From NCBI RefSeq assembly GCF_004000825.1, contig NZ_BILZ01000021.1:25260-89259 (forward strand): 64,000 nt of DNA, given 5' to 3'. Shown piece after piece: positions 1-9,919 of this stretch (position 1 is the first letter of the stretch; every line of letters begins with the position of its first letter). The position numbers and the translations under genes are program-made. A model generated the notes under the pieces. The model searched no databases and was not told the origin of the DNA. It worked only from the letters and a program-made list of their open reading frames with translations. This DNA is from Paenibacillus kobensis NBRC 15729. GTDB lineage: Bacteria > Bacillota > Bacilli > Paenibacillales > Paenibacillaceae.

Positions 1-45
1 ACGGCGCGGTTATCCTTCACTTTCTGACGAATTAACCGGCTGCAG

Positions 46-1380
46 CTATTGCACTTGCAGAGGCCCCTTCTCGTTCCGAACAGGCCGCCCCACTGAATAA
101 TATTGCAGCTGCGTCCGCTCGACATCCTCTAACCGATATGCGTTGCGTCCGTCTACGAGGACAGAGCCTCTCATTAAACGTTCGACCTGCCCCAAATCGG
201 CTTCCGTGAATTCCTCCCACTCCGTCAGCAGACAAAGCGCATCGCATCCTTCTACAGTACTCCAGCGATCGGAACACCAGGTAATCCCCGTATCATCCCC
301 GCCTCGGAAAGAACGTTGGAAATTGCTCTGGGCAACCGGATCGTAAGCTTTCAGCAATGCCCCATCCTCCAGCAACTGCTGCATAATCTCATGGGCCGGC
401 GCTTCACGAACATCGTCGGTGCCAGGCTTGAACGCCAATCCCCATATTCCGATTGTTCGGCCGCGCAAGCTTCCGAGCGAGTCCCGCAGTTTATAACGAA
501 CACCATTGCGCTGGAGCTTGTTCACTTCAATAACCGACTTCAGCAGCTTAAAATCATATTCGGCATGGCCCGCAATCTGGACGAGCGCATCCGTATCTTT
601 CGGAAAGCATGACCCTCCGTAACCGATCCCCGCCTTCAAGAAGGCCGGTCCGATCCGGTTATCCATTCCCATGCCGGCTGCTACAGCCTCTACGTTAGCG
701 CCTACCTTTTCACACAAGTTCGCAATTTCATTAATAAAGGAAATTTTGGTCGCCAGGAATGCATTGGACGCGTATTTGATCATCTCTGCGCTGTACAGAT
801 CGGTATGCACGATCTGCTCCGTCAACGGCCGGTGCAGCTGCTCCAGCACAGCCGCAGCATGTCGGCTCTTCGTGCCGATGACGATGCGATCCGGATTCAT
901 CGTATCTCGAATCGCAGAGCCTTCCCGCAGAAACTCCGGTACCGACGCGACATCGAACGGTACGGCCGTCCTCTCCCGGATCCATCGTTCGACACGCTCG
1001 TTCGTACCGACAGGAACCGTGCTCTTGGTCACGATGACCGTGTAGCCGCTCAAGCAACCGCCTATCTCTGCTGCCGCCTCTTGAATAAAACCCAAGTTCG
1101 CCTCTCCGCTCGGCAATGGTGGCGTACCGACGGCAATAATAACAATATCAGTGTCCCGAACCGCTTCATCGAGACGGGTGGTGAACCGCAGCCGGCCGGC
1201 TTCCCGGTTACGCGCAATCATTTCTTGCAGACCAGGTTCATAGATCGGAACTTCACCATTGTTCAACTGATCGATCTTATTCGCAAGTTTATCCACACAC
1301 GCTACTTCATGTCCAAGCTCAGCAAAGCAAGCGCCAGACACGAGTCCAACATAACCAGTACCCACTATTGTTAACTTCAT
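46..1380 (-). CDS. ugd: UDP-glucose 6-dehydrogenase
   Basis: A 444-residue NAD-dependent oxidase of UDP-glucose to UDP-glucuronate, the acidic sugar donor for exopolysaccharide or teichuronic acid. The N-terminal Rossmann motif GTGYVGLVSGACFAELG lies at residues 7-23, VPEFLREGSAI at 147-157, and the catalytic cysteine is C258 within GYGGSCFPKDT. K202 sits in the conserved IKYASNAFLA stretch. Length is typical of the TuaD/Ugd family. The start follows a GGGAGG ribosome site. It is the last gene in the window of a minus-strand glycan operon, immediately downstream of manC. Its product could feed any of the glycan loci here. UDP-ManNAc dehydrogenase is less likely because the catalytic motif is of the Ugd type. 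Confidence 0.93.
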   Translation of the reverse strand: MKLTIVGTGYVGLVSGACFAELGHEVACVDKLANKIDQLNNGEVPIYEPGLQEMIARNREAGRLRFTTRLDEAVRDTDIVIIAVGTPPLPSGEANLGFIQEAAAEIGGCLSGYTVIVTKSTVPVGTNERVERWIRERTAVPFDVASVPEFLREGSAIRDTMNPDRIVIGTKSRHAAAVLEQLHRPLTEQIVHTDLYSAEMIKYASNAFLATKISFINEIANLCEKVGANVEAVAAGMGMDNRIGPAFLKAGIGYGGSCFPKDTDALVQIAGHAEYDFKLLKSVIEVNKLQRNGVRYKLRDSLGSLRGRTIGIWGLAFKPGTDDVREAPAHEIMQQLLEDGALLKAYDPVAQSNFQRSFRGGDDTGITWCSDRWSTVEGCDALCLLTEWEEFTEADLGQVERLMRGSVLVDGRNAYRLEDVERTQLQYYSVGRPVRNEKGPLQVQ

Positions 1381-1384
1381 TACA

Positions 1385-2782
1385 TTAAGCCTCCCTTCGT
1401 CTACTAGCCGAGACTACATATTTCGTTATAATGTTGTGCCAATCCAGCTCCAATCGGACGATATCCTCTTCCACGAGCTCCTCGCCCGTCTGTACTTCGA
1501 TCATCTCCAGATCCGTAATCGCGCGCACGCTATGCAGAATGTTCGGCTGAACGACGATGACGTCTCCCCGTTCGATGGTGCGCAGCTCTCCTGCGAGCAC
1601 GATCTCTCCTCGTCCTGCCACTACGGTCCAGACCTCTTGCCGCTTGCGGTGATATTGATAGCTTAAGTTACAATCCGGAGAAATAAGAATGCGCTTCGTC
1701 AGCACTTGCCCGCCATCCGGATATTGAATATAGTCCAGCACCCGATACCTGCCCCAGCGTCGCTCCTCATACATCGGACGCTGCTCCTGATGACGCATCA
1801 CTTCTTTGATCCGGGGACTCGCCGCCTTGTCCGCCACTAGAATCCCGTCGGGGCTCGCCGCTACAATAACGTTCGACAACCCCAGTACCGCTACCGGAAT
1901 CTCCAGCTCATTAATCACATGCGCCGCCTGACAATCGTCTGACAGAACCGCTTTGCCGACCCTGCTGCTTCCCATCTCTTCCGTTAGCGTGTTCCATGTC
2001 CCAAGGTCCTTCCAGCTGCCGTCGTACGGCAAAACCGAAACCCGCTCCGCCCTCTCTACGATTTCGTAGTCGAAGCTGATCGCGGTCAGGCTCGCATACC
2101 GTTCATTCAACTGTTCATAGACAACCGGAAGTCCCCGGCTTCTGAGCTCCTGCATCATATAATCGAGCCGAAAAGCGAACACGCCGCAATTCCATAGCGC
2201 TCCCCGGCTAATCAGCTCGGCAGCCCGCTGCTCGGACGGCTTCTCTTCGAAATGCTCCGCTTCACAGTATTCCATGCCGCCATCCGGCGAGTTACGCGGA
2301 ACAATGTAGCCGTATTTGGCAGAGGGATACGTCGGACGCACTCCCAACAACCCAATATCCGCTCCCGTTATTTCAAGCATATGCTCCAGTTTCGAAATTT
2401 GGACAAAAAAACGGTCTTCGACAAACGGGTCAACCGGCAGGACAACAACCGTTTCATCCGGAGCTGCTTCGCATACCGAGTGAAGGTATGCAGCCGCAAG
2501 CGCAATGGCCGGAAAAGTATCCCGGCGTTCCGGCTCGACAATAATCGGCTGCCGCGTTCCTAACTGAGCCTTGATCACCTCAATCTGTGACTGGCTCGTT
2601 GCTACGTAAGCGCACTCGCTCAATCCCGCGCGGGTTAATTGCCCCCAGACACGCTGGACCATCGATTCATATTGCCCGGACTCCGTCTGAAGCAGCTTGA
2701 GAAACTGCTTCGACCGGGTATCGTTCGACAACGGCCAGAGCCGCTTGCCCGATCCGCCGGATAAGAGGACGATCTTCATCAT
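1385..2782 (-). CDS. manC: mannose-1-phosphate guanylyltransferase / mannose-6-phosphate isomerase
   Basis: A 465-residue bifunctional-type enzyme supplying GDP-mannose. The N-terminal nucleotidyltransferase starts with LLSGGSGKRLWPLS (residues 6-19) followed by KQFLKL. The C-terminal cupin resembles type II phosphomannose isomerase, with SYQYHRKRQEVWTVVAG as metal-site and active-site region. Length matches full-length ManC/AlgA proteins. It sits four bases upstream of ugd and ten bases downstream of the flippase gene, so co-transcription is very likely. AGGAG precedes tandem ATG codons; either may be used. It implies that mannose or a GDP-mannose derivative is part of the polymer made by this operon, although no GDP-mannose-modifying enzyme is visible in the window. 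Confidence 0.9.
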   Translation of the reverse strand: MMKIVLLSGGSGKRLWPLSNDTRSKQFLKLLQTESGQYESMVQRVWGQLTRAGLSECAYVATSQSQIEVIKAQLGTRQPIIVEPERRDTFPAIALAAAYLHSVCEAAPDETVVVLPVDPFVEDRFFVQISKLEHMLEITGADIGLLGVRPTYPSAKYGYIVPRNSPDGGMEYCEAEHFEEKPSEQRAAELISRGALWNCGVFAFRLDYMMQELRSRGLPVVYEQLNERYASLTAISFDYEIVERAERVSVLPYDGSWKDLGTWNTLTEEMGSSRVGKAVLSDDCQAAHVINELEIPVAVLGLSNVIVAASPDGILVADKAASPRIKEVMRHQEQRPMYEERRWGRYRVLDYIQYPDGGQVLTKRILISPDCNLSYQYHRKRQEVWTVVAGRGEIVLAGELRTIERGDVIVVQPNILHSVRAITDLEMIEVQTGEELVEEDIVRLELDWHNIITKYVVSASRRREA

Positions 2783-2791
2783 CGGATTCTC

Positions 2792-4231
2792 CTATTCGCT
2801 CAATCTAGTCTCCAACCGCTTGCGTGCTCTTGCCATGAGCTTCGTCCTGATTTGAAACTCGTTCAATACGACTAATGCGACCGCGTATACGGCCGCTCCC
2901 GTTGCAGCCTGTACAGCGAGTCCGAACGGCCCCCGCATGCCCGCAACCGGCAGCAATGCCAGCCCCATCATGAGCGCCGCCAGCAGAATCCGGGATAACG
3001 CTTGAAGCGAATAAGGAAGCCTGAACAATCGCTGCGTAATATAAATATTAGCGGCCAACATCAGCGCCGAGGCGATCAACGAACTGACAGCCGCGCCTTT
3101 CAATCCGTATATCGGAATAAGCGTATAATGGAGCCCGATATTCAATAGGATTCCAAGCGCTACCGGTACGACTTGCCAATAGGTCGTCCGGCCAAGCTGG
3201 TACGATACATCCGTATAATAGAGCTTGATTCCTTGCACCAGCATCATGAAAGAGATGATAGGAAGAATTGCAGCCAGTGAGCCGGCATAATGTTCCCCGA
3301 AAATAACTGCGGTCAGATTAGAAGACAGAAGCGTTATGCCCGTGACAGACGGAACGGCGATGAGCAGCAGCAGTTGATAATTATTGCTCATCTGTTCGCG
3401 CGCAGCATGCTCTCCTTGCTGTTCCAGCTTGCGGATAGCGAGCGGCAGCGCACTCAAGTTTACGACCATCATCAGCATCCCAACCGTCTGGAACGAAAAG
3501 TCGTAACCGGCCGCATACACCCCTGCATCCGCGTCGCTCATCAGCCAGCCGATCATCAGCCTGTCGATGGACTGCATGACGTAAGCCATGCTTCCGCTTA
3601 TCATCAAAGGCAATCCATATAGAAGGATTTGCGCCGCAAGCCGTTTATCGTATGGCGCGCCCTTGATCCCCTTCCATTCCGAGCTGAATAGAAGATTGGC
3701 GGCCGCCGTTCCCGCTGCAATACCGTATAGAAGGCCGGTTTCACCGTATCCTGCCTCAATAAACAGAACACTCAGCGCGACAATCAACACCGATTTGACC
3801 GTTGCCATGATCCCGAATCGAACGGGCTGCAAATTCGAGCGCTGGAGCGCTTGCGACAGCTCGAACCAGGCGCTCGTCCAGAGCAGGAGAAGCGCACAAG
3901 CCAGTTCCGTCAGCCGGATACCGGTCACAAGGAGCAGTACCGCCCCCACTCCCGCGGACAATAGACACATGCCAACATAACCGGCGGCAACGGTACGCAG
4001 CAGCCTGCGGTATTGGGATTCATCACCCGCATATTTAGGCACGAAGCGAATCAAACCCAACCGGAACCATTGATACAGCAAGGCACTTGCCACACTTACA
4101 TAAATAAGAACCGTCGCGTACCTTCCATACTCATCCGGATACAGCAGATGAGTGTAGAGGAACAGCGAGACAAAGCCGATCGATCCCGTAACCAGCTTGG
4201 CTAACAAATAAAGAAGCCCATGTTTAATCAT
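2792..4231 (-). CDS. Wzx-type oligosaccharide flippase
   Basis: A 479-residue polytopic membrane protein of the MATE/MOP polysaccharide-transporter superfamily, predicted to flip undecaprenyl-linked repeat units across the membrane. The N-terminus (LLYLLAKLVTGSIGFVSLFL) and the many hydrophobic segments along its length fit the 12-14 helix fold of Wzx/RfbX/SpoVB-like proteins. The start codon overlaps the stop of the upstream glycosyltransferase by four bases (ATGA), indicating translational coupling. Its neighbours are a Wzy-like polymerase, several GT4 enzymes and an initiating transferase, which together define a Wzx/Wzy-dependent pathway. Substrate cannot be read from the sequence. Confidence 0.87.
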   Translation of the reverse strand: MIKHGLLYLLAKLVTGSIGFVSLFLYTHLLYPDEYGRYATVLIYVSVASALLYQWFRLGLIRFVPKYAGDESQYRRLLRTVAAGYVGMCLLSAGVGAVLLLVTGIRLTELACALLLLWTSAWFELSQALQRSNLQPVRFGIMATVKSVLIVALSVLFIEAGYGETGLLYGIAAGTAAANLLFSSEWKGIKGAPYDKRLAAQILLYGLPLMISGSMAYVMQSIDRLMIGWLMSDADAGVYAAGYDFSFQTVGMLMMVVNLSALPLAIRKLEQQGEHAAREQMSNNYQLLLLIAVPSVTGITLLSSNLTAVIFGEHYAGSLAAILPIISFMMLVQGIKLYYTDVSYQLGRTTYWQVVPVALGILLNIGLHYTLIPIYGLKGAAVSSLIASALMLAANIYITQRLFRLPYSLQALSRILLAALMMGLALLPVAGMRGPFGLAVQAATGAAVYAVALVVLNEFQIRTKLMARARKRLETRLSE

Positions 4232-5367
4232 GCTTGATCCCTTGCTTCGTGCACCAATTGCTTCTGCGCGCCAACTCCAAGCAATTGCTCATAGATGTCT
4301 TCGACCTGCCTTGCCACCCCGCGCATGTCGCAATGCTCCAGCACGTTGCGGTGCCCTTGTTCCGCCAGCTCGCGGTGAGGGACCTGGCCATTGATCCAGC
4401 GCTCGATGCATGCGGCCAATTGCTCCGCGTTCCCGTCCTCTACAACGAGACCGCCTCCGGTCAGCTCTACAATCTCCGGCGCGCCGCCGGAATCCGATAC
4501 GATGACCGGCGTCTGTGCCAGCATCGATTCGATAATGACCCGGCCGAACGGTTCATTCCGCGAGAAATTGATCGTAATATCGCACTTGCTCATCAATTCA
4601 ACCGGCCGGTCCGTATAACCATAAAATACGACTTGCTCTGCCAACCCGTACGCTTCCACCTTCCTCCTCAGTTCCTCGTAATAGGAAGCGGAGCCGTCAA
4701 CCGCCGTGTCCCCGACGATGAGCAGCCGGCAATTTCGAATGCCGCGTGCACCCAAGTGATGCAGAGCCTCGATCGCGTAGTCGTACCTTTTCCACTCCAC
4801 GATTCGTCCGAACATGCCGAGCAGCAGTACGCCATCCTCCATGAACGTTCTCGTCTTCGTCACTTCGGTCAGCCGGTCGACGCCATTATAGACGACGCTC
4901 GTCCTTCCGCTGTGCAAAGACCGTTGAACGAAACGGGATATGCAGATGACCCGGTCGAATAACACCGGCAGCACCTTCGTATACATCCCGGATTCATGAT
5001 GATCGCGATTGTGCCAAATGAGCTTAGCCGAGGTCAGCAGGCGGAGCGGCCCTGCGAACCATGGCGCTCTCCAGCCATTCGCGTGAACGATATCGATACC
5101 CCGGCTCCGGACGAACACCCCGATCTTCCAGACGTTCGCAAGATAGCGCCAGCCCAACTTTGTCTTCACGCTATCCAGCTTGATCGGAACATGCTCGAAC
5201 GGCACCCGGATTTCGTTCAGAAATGAGGTGTCCGCCGGACAAAGCAGGAACACCTTATGTCTTGCCGGATCCAGATAGTTGATCAGATGAATCAGACTTT
5301 GCTCCGCTCCGCCCTTCTTATCGGAATGGGTGGCGAATAAGACGCGTACAATATCTGGCCTAGTCAT
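4228..5367 (-). CDS. glycosyltransferase family 4
   Basis: A 379-residue GT-B fold transferase. The N-terminal domain opens VRVLFATHSDKKGGAEQSL, a usual acceptor-side GT4 beginning. The C-terminal nucleotide-sugar domain carries the EX7E-type motif in NEPFGRVIIESMLAQTPVI and the following GGAPEIV loop. It probably adds one sugar of the repeat unit on the cytoplasmic face of the membrane. Both ends overlap neighbours by four bases (ATGA), so it is embedded in the operon. Donor and linkage are unknown; GDP-mannose is a reasonable guess because manC is in the same operon. Confidence 0.88.
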   Translation of the reverse strand: MTRPDIVRVLFATHSDKKGGAEQSLIHLINYLDPARHKVFLLCPADTSFLNEIRVPFEHVPIKLDSVKTKLGWRYLANVWKIGVFVRSRGIDIVHANGWRAPWFAGPLRLLTSAKLIWHNRDHHESGMYTKVLPVLFDRVICISRFVQRSLHSGRTSVVYNGVDRLTEVTKTRTFMEDGVLLLGMFGRIVEWKRYDYAIEALHHLGARGIRNCRLLIVGDTAVDGSASYYEELRRKVEAYGLAEQVVFYGYTDRPVELMSKCDITINFSRNEPFGRVIIESMLAQTPVIVSDSGGAPEIVELTGGGLVVEDGNAEQLAACIERWINGQVPHRELAEQGHRNVLEHCDMRGVARQVEDIYEQLLGVGAQKQLVHEARDQA

Positions 5368-6548
5368 TCCTGTCTCCCTTCACCATCTGCAAGCGGGTGC
5401 AGCGAACGGATAAATTCATCGATTCTCTGCCTCTGATTGTATTGCGACTTGATGTACTGCTGCGACGCAGCCAACAGTTCCGCTCGCCTGTCTTCCCTTG
5501 CGTGAAGCTCATCGAGCTTCTCGACGAACTGTTCCGGGTCGTCAGCTACCGCAATATGCTCCCCGTCGACAAGCCCGGTGCCTTCGCAGCCGATGGTGGT
5601 CGATACAACCGGCAATCCGTGCTGGATCGCTTCGATTGTTTTTAATTTGACGCCTGCTCCGTTACGCATCGGATTGACGAATAAGCATCCCATCTCGTAG
5701 ATGCTCTCCAAGCTTTCCGGCGTATCGAACACTTCCACCCGCTCCAAATCGAACTTGTGTAGCCAATCCAATGACTGCTTCCTGCTGTTCCCTGCGATAA
5801 CGAAACGGTATTCCGGCCGGTGCAGCATGCGCGGATGCACGTGCTGCAAGTACCATTCAATGGCCTCCCGGTTGTTCGGCATAAATAACGATCCGACGAA
5901 GACAACAGCCCGCGCATGAGGACGAAAGGCTGCGAACCGGTCCAACTCGACAGGCGGAGGCAAGAACATGCTCCGTTTGCCGGGATGGGCATGATGAAAT
6001 TTCTCGTACTCTTTGCTCGATATAAACATGTAATGATCGATATTGCGTAATACATGACGGCGAAGCCAACTGAACTTGATGCTTTCGGAATAGTAATACA
6101 GCTTGTGGAGCCAATTGCCCGTACTTCTAGCCAGCGCCTGGAAATAAACGACTTCATCGTTATGCACCCGAAGCAGCAGCTTCGTCCCGCTCTGCCTCAC
6201 GGCGGAGTTACTGGCGATCGGATACGTCGCTTCACCTTCCAGAATGACGTAATCGTACGGACCGCCCGTTATTTCGGCGAACCGCAAAGGGTCGCGCTTG
6301 GCAACCTGATAAGGGGTCGGCGCAAGTAATTTCACCAGCTTCGATGACGCTGGGACAATCGTCACTTCCGCTGCGTAACGCTTCACGACAGCCAGTTCAT
6401 CCGCAGTCGGCTGCTGCTGATTGCCGCATACGAGCACATGAATGCGCATGCCAAGAGCGTGTAAGGCCATAATCCTTCCCCATGTATCGACCCTCCCGCC
6501 ATGATTGGCCGGGTAGGGGAAGTCACTGCAGACGATTAGAACGTTCAA
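5364..6548 (-). CDS. glycosyltransferase family 4 (GT1/GT4-like)
   Basis: I place the start at the TTG at 6548 because an AGAGGG ribosome site lies six bases upstream and the protein then begins MNVLIVCSDFPYPANHGG, the normal N-terminus of this family; longer starts lack such a site. This gives 394 residues. The C-terminal half has VNPMRNGAGVKLKTIEAIQHG, typical of GT4 enzymes that act on lipid-linked oligosaccharides, followed by GLPVVSTTIGCEG. It overlaps the end of the polymerase gene by 26 bases and the next transferase by four. Probable role is repeat-unit assembly at the inner face of the membrane; donor unknown. Confidence 0.86.
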   Translation of the reverse strand: MNVLIVCSDFPYPANHGGRVDTWGRIMALHALGMRIHVLVCGNQQQPTADELAVVKRYAAEVTIVPASSKLVKLLAPTPYQVAKRDPLRFAEITGGPYDYVILEGEATYPIASNSAVRQSGTKLLLRVHNDEVVYFQALARSTGNWLHKLYYYSESIKFSWLRRHVLRNIDHYMFISSKEYEKFHHAHPGKRSMFLPPPVELDRFAAFRPHARAVVFVGSLFMPNNREAIEWYLQHVHPRMLHRPEYRFVIAGNSRKQSLDWLHKFDLERVEVFDTPESLESIYEMGCLFVNPMRNGAGVKLKTIEAIQHGLPVVSTTIGCEGTGLVDGEHIAVADDPEQFVEKLDELHAREDRRAELLAASQQYIKSQYNQRQRIDEFIRSLHPLADGEGRQE

Positions 6549-7929
6549 ACCGATCCCTCTTTTGCCTAGCAGCATCCTCTCGAATTGAAGATACGCCAAT
6601 GAATGTAAAGAAAAGCCACACCTCGTATTTGATATCTAGCGAGATGAATAATAGAGACAGCAGTATAAATATGAACGCGGCCATCAACACGACGCTCGGA
6701 CCAATATGCGCACGCGTCCAGCGGAACAAATGCGTGAAGAACAGCAGCGCTCCCGCTCCGCCGTACATGATCCACTGGAAGAATCCGGATTTGACGCCTA
6801 GATTTTTGTCGGAATCCGCATAGGTGGCAAGCTCTGTCGTATTGATGCTTGTGTAGCCCATCAAAGTGTTGAACATGCTGCCCATCCAATCAATGGCCGT
6901 GTCCAAGTAGGTATTAAAATAAATCACGAATGCCCCTGTTCCAACGCCGAACGGGTGATGGAGCACCGTAATGACCGCGATTAGAACCGTTCCAAGCCTT
7001 GTGTAGAGAGAAGTATAATTCTGCATATCGTTCTGCAGCGAGCTGATGACGCCTCCCGACAAATACTTAAAGGCGAAATAGGCGCCGCTTCCGATAACAA
7101 CAAGCATAACGATGTTGCGGGCACGCCGAATATCCAGCATCCGGAGCATCATAATGATGACCGTAAGGAACAGTACGATCAGAAACCCTTTCGAAGACGT
7201 CACCGCTGCATACAGTCCAACTCCCGCCACGACCCCTATATTCGCTAATTGACGGCCTAGCCTGTGAAGCTTCCGCGACAGCTCGAGCAGCACCGCTCCG
7301 AACACGACCATGATCGTTCCGGTCGTACTGCTCTCGGAGGTTAACAGCCGCACCCGCCAATAGGGATTCGGACTGGAGTGAAGGAACGTAAGCGCACGAG
7401 GAATCGTCGCCAGCTCCACGAGCATAACCGCCATCAGAAACAGAAACACCATCCAGAACGCCCGGTGCAGGACGCCCAGCATCGATGCGCGGTGAAGCAC
7501 TCTGTGCATATGCCTGACATACAGAAGGATAAGCAGGAAGTAGATGAGCACCTTGATCGCTTTCACTAGCAGCTTCTCACTGCCCAGCGCGAAGTTGGCC
7601 TGCATATATTGGACCATTACGTACGTTAAGCTAACGAAAGCAAGATAGAGCACGAACAGGAGCATATTTTTCTGCATGCCGGTTTCGAGTCTTAGCTTCT
7701 TGCTGCGAAGCAAGAGATGAACCTCACTCGCCGCAAATACGGGCATCATCATAATGATAGGCGTACGCCCGATTTCGCCGATCATATTTTTCAGCGGGAA
7801 GTCCTGATAGATGGTTAGCAGCAGCAGAAAGCACAAATACGCCCAGCACAGAAAAGCTTCTTGTCTCGAGCTGCCTCGACCGTCCCTTGGAGCAAAGCCG
7901 GTTCCCGGGTGTGCGGCTACGTTTCCCAT
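6523..7929 (-). CDS. Wzy-like O-antigen/exopolysaccharide polymerase
   Basis: A 468-residue integral membrane protein with about ten to twelve hydrophobic segments, including FLCWAYLCFLLLLTI near the start and several pairs in the middle. A long loop between the late helices (around AVITVLHHPFGVGTGAF to TYADSDKNLGVKSG) matches the external loop region of O-antigen polymerases and ligases. It is expected to join flipped repeat units on the outer face. Primary sequence in this family is poorly conserved, so the call rests on topology and on its place between an initiating transferase, GTs and a flippase. It overlaps both neighbours (13 and 26 bases). The start is weakly supported by ribosome-site evidence. 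Confidence 0.8.
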   Translation of the reverse strand: MGNVAAHPGTGFAPRDGRGSSRQEAFLCWAYLCFLLLLTIYQDFPLKNMIGEIGRTPIIMMMPVFAASEVHLLLRSKKLRLETGMQKNMLLFVLYLAFVSLTYVMVQYMQANFALGSEKLLVKAIKVLIYFLLILLYVRHMHRVLHRASMLGVLHRAFWMVFLFLMAVMLVELATIPRALTFLHSSPNPYWRVRLLTSESSTTGTIMVVFGAVLLELSRKLHRLGRQLANIGVVAGVGLYAAVTSSKGFLIVLFLTVIIMMLRMLDIRRARNIVMLVVIGSGAYFAFKYLSGGVISSLQNDMQNYTSLYTRLGTVLIAVITVLHHPFGVGTGAFVIYFNTYLDTAIDWMGSMFNTLMGYTSINTTELATYADSDKNLGVKSGFFQWIMYGGAGALLFFTHLFRWTRAHIGPSVVLMAAFIFILLSLLFISLDIKYEVWLFFTFIGVSSIREDAARQKRDRFERSNRLQ

Positions 7930-9026
7930 ACCATATCGCTCGTTCTTTCGAGATTGTCGTCCAGCAGCCGCTCATAGGCAGCCTCGATCTCGCGGTTCAT
8001 GCGTGCCGCCGTAAATTTCTCAAGGTAAATCTGCCTTCCCCGCGCGCCCATTCGCTCCAATTCATGCTTGTTAAGCGATTCTATGATCGCTTTCAGTTCG
8101 TCGGGACGGTCCGGATCGAAGACGTACCCGTTCACTCCGTGTCGGATCAGCTCGGGCAGCGCAGCCCGGTTGCTGCAAATAACCGGCTTGCTGTTGCGCA
8201 TCGCCTCGACAGCTACAAGTCCGAACCCTTCCCAGCGCGAAGGAACGATGACCGCATCGCACATCGAATAGTAACGGTCGATCTCGCTGTGCTTAATCCA
8301 GCCTAAGTCGACGACGAACTCCGGAATATCGATGCTCTGATCGCCCAGAATGCTACCGCCGGCTGTATGCAAGGTAACGTGGGGGAACTTGTGCGTGCGG
8401 AACTGGTCCGTTAGGATATCCAGTCCTTTGGCTTTATCGTAACGGCCGATATACAGCAGATTGATCGTTCCGGTATCGAATTGTTCGGCCGGCCATACGC
8501 CCCCGCTTCCGTCAGGGACGCCGCTATAAATTAATACCGAGCGTTCGGCCGGTATCCCGTGCTTCATCGATGTCTGGAGCTCATGTCCGGAAATATTAAT
8601 AATAAGATCGGTACGCGCAGCCAATACCCGCTCGATCAACCCGTACAATCGCTTCTTATAGCCGGAAACGTCCATAATAAACGGCCATCCATGCGCACAA
8701 TAGATGACCTTGAACTCGTATTCCCTGCGGACAAACAATAAAGCGCGTGTTAACAGGCCTGCGAACGTGCTGTGGAGATGTACGATATCGGGCTTAATTC
8801 GCTCGATCTCGCGATTGATCTGTTTCATGGCGCGGATAAAATATTTCGGATGCCGGCGGTAATCGTAATACCGTACCCGGTCCTCTTCAATCTGCCAATC
8901 ACAGTGGCTGTTGTACCGACTCAGCAGTACATGCACGTCGTGCCGACTGGATTGATACTGCACGATCTCATTCAGGTACGTGGCGATTCCGCCATTCACG
9001 TATTCTCCAATATGCAGAATCCTCAT
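7917..9026 (-). CDS. glycosyltransferase family 4
   Basis: A 369-residue GT-B enzyme. The N-terminus MRILHIGEYVNGGIATYLNE and the C-terminal VPSRWEGFGLVAVEAMRNSK motif (with the two glutamates of the EX7E signature) are standard GT4 features. GRYDKAKGLDILTDQF marks the start of the donor-binding domain. AGGAG precedes the ATG. It is the first transferase gene after the initiating sugar-phosphate transferase, so it may add the second sugar of the repeat unit; that is inference from order only. Confidence 0.89.
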   Translation of the reverse strand: MRILHIGEYVNGGIATYLNEIVQYQSSRHDVHVLLSRYNSHCDWQIEEDRVRYYDYRRHPKYFIRAMKQINREIERIKPDIVHLHSTFAGLLTRALLFVRREYEFKVIYCAHGWPFIMDVSGYKKRLYGLIERVLAARTDLIINISGHELQTSMKHGIPAERSVLIYSGVPDGSGGVWPAEQFDTGTINLLYIGRYDKAKGLDILTDQFRTHKFPHVTLHTAGGSILGDQSIDIPEFVVDLGWIKHSEIDRYYSMCDAVIVPSRWEGFGLVAVEAMRNSKPVICSNRAALPELIRHGVNGYVFDPDRPDELKAIIESLNKHELERMGARGRQIYLEKFTAARMNREIEAAYERLLDDNLERTSDMVWET

Positions 9027-9085
9027 CGATTCATGCTCCTGTCCTGCCGGATTCGATTGCTGGATCGAACATTCATTCGATTCGA

Positions 9086-9802
9086 TTAATAGGCGCTGTT
9101 CGGCAAGATAAACACTTTTACCGTCTTCAGTAATATTTTGAAATCAAACCATATGCTGCGCTTACGAATGTAAACCAAATCAAGCTCTACCATTTGCTCA
9201 AAGCTCAGATCGTTGCGTCCGCTGACCTGCCATAGTCCCGTACAGCCCGGAATAACGTCGAGCCGCCTCTTGTGGTGATTGCTGTATTGTTCAACTTCTC
9301 TCGGCAGAGGAGGCCTTGGACCGACCAGGCTCATCTCGCCCCTAAGGACGTTGACCAGCTGCGGCAATTCGTCAATGCTTGTCTTGCGAATGAAACGGCC
9401 GATGCCCGTAATGCGCGGATCGCTTTTCATTTTGAACATGGACCCTTGAATCTCGTTGTGCTTCAGCAGCTCTTCCAGCCGATTCTCTGCATCGGGCACC
9501 ATAGAACGGAACTTGAACATTCGAAATTCCTTCCCATTCTTGCCGACACGCGTCTGGCAGAAGATGACTTGCCCTCTCGGACTCTCCAGCTTGATTAATA
9601 GAACGGCAACGGTCAAGATTGGCAGAAGAAGCAAAAGTCCGATTATAGCGCCTCCGACATCCATCACTCTCTTCATCGTCTCATAGACTGCCTTCCGTTC
9701 GCACCGATCCTGCTGCCCGGCCTCTAATTCATAGTCGAGCGGCATGCCCTGTTCCCTATCTGTATTCACAAACTGCACTTCGTCACGGCCGACCGGCAAC
9801 AT
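9086..9802 (-). CDS. undecaprenyl-phosphate sugar phosphotransferase (initiating transferase, short form)
   Basis: A 238-residue polyprenol-phosphate hexose-1-phosphate transferase that starts repeat-unit synthesis. After a charged N-terminal tail of about 40 residues there is one hydrophobic segment ([20 protein letters not shown]), then the catalytic core: [34 protein letters not shown] and GPRPPLPRE. It corresponds to the C-terminal catalytic half of WcaJ/WbaP proteins and lacks the N-terminal multi-helix and Rossmann-like half found in the paralogue at 35464-36876. AGGAGG lies eight bases before the ATG. It is probably the first gene of the 46-9802 operon; the 59-base gap to the next gene shows no terminator. 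Confidence 0.92.
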   Translation of the reverse strand: MLPVGRDEVQFVNTDREQGMPLDYELEAGQQDRCERKAVYETMKRVMDVGGAIIGLLLLLPILTVAVLLIKLESPRGQVIFCQTRVGKNGKEFRMFKFRSMVPDAENRLEELLKHNEIQGSMFKMKSDPRITGIGRFIRKTSIDELPQLVNVLRGEMSLVGPRPPLPREVEQYSNHHKRRLDVIPGCTGLWQVSGRNDLSFEQMVELDLVYIRKRSIWFDFKILLKTVKVFILPNSAY

Positions 9803-9919
9803 CCGTATACCCTCCTGATTTAGCTAAGCCTCAAACTCTATAGGATAAAATCTTGTACGAGAATGTGCCTTATGTGTCCTAATTAAGCGCAGCTCGTAAT
9901 GGTTTATCGCGTCCCAGCG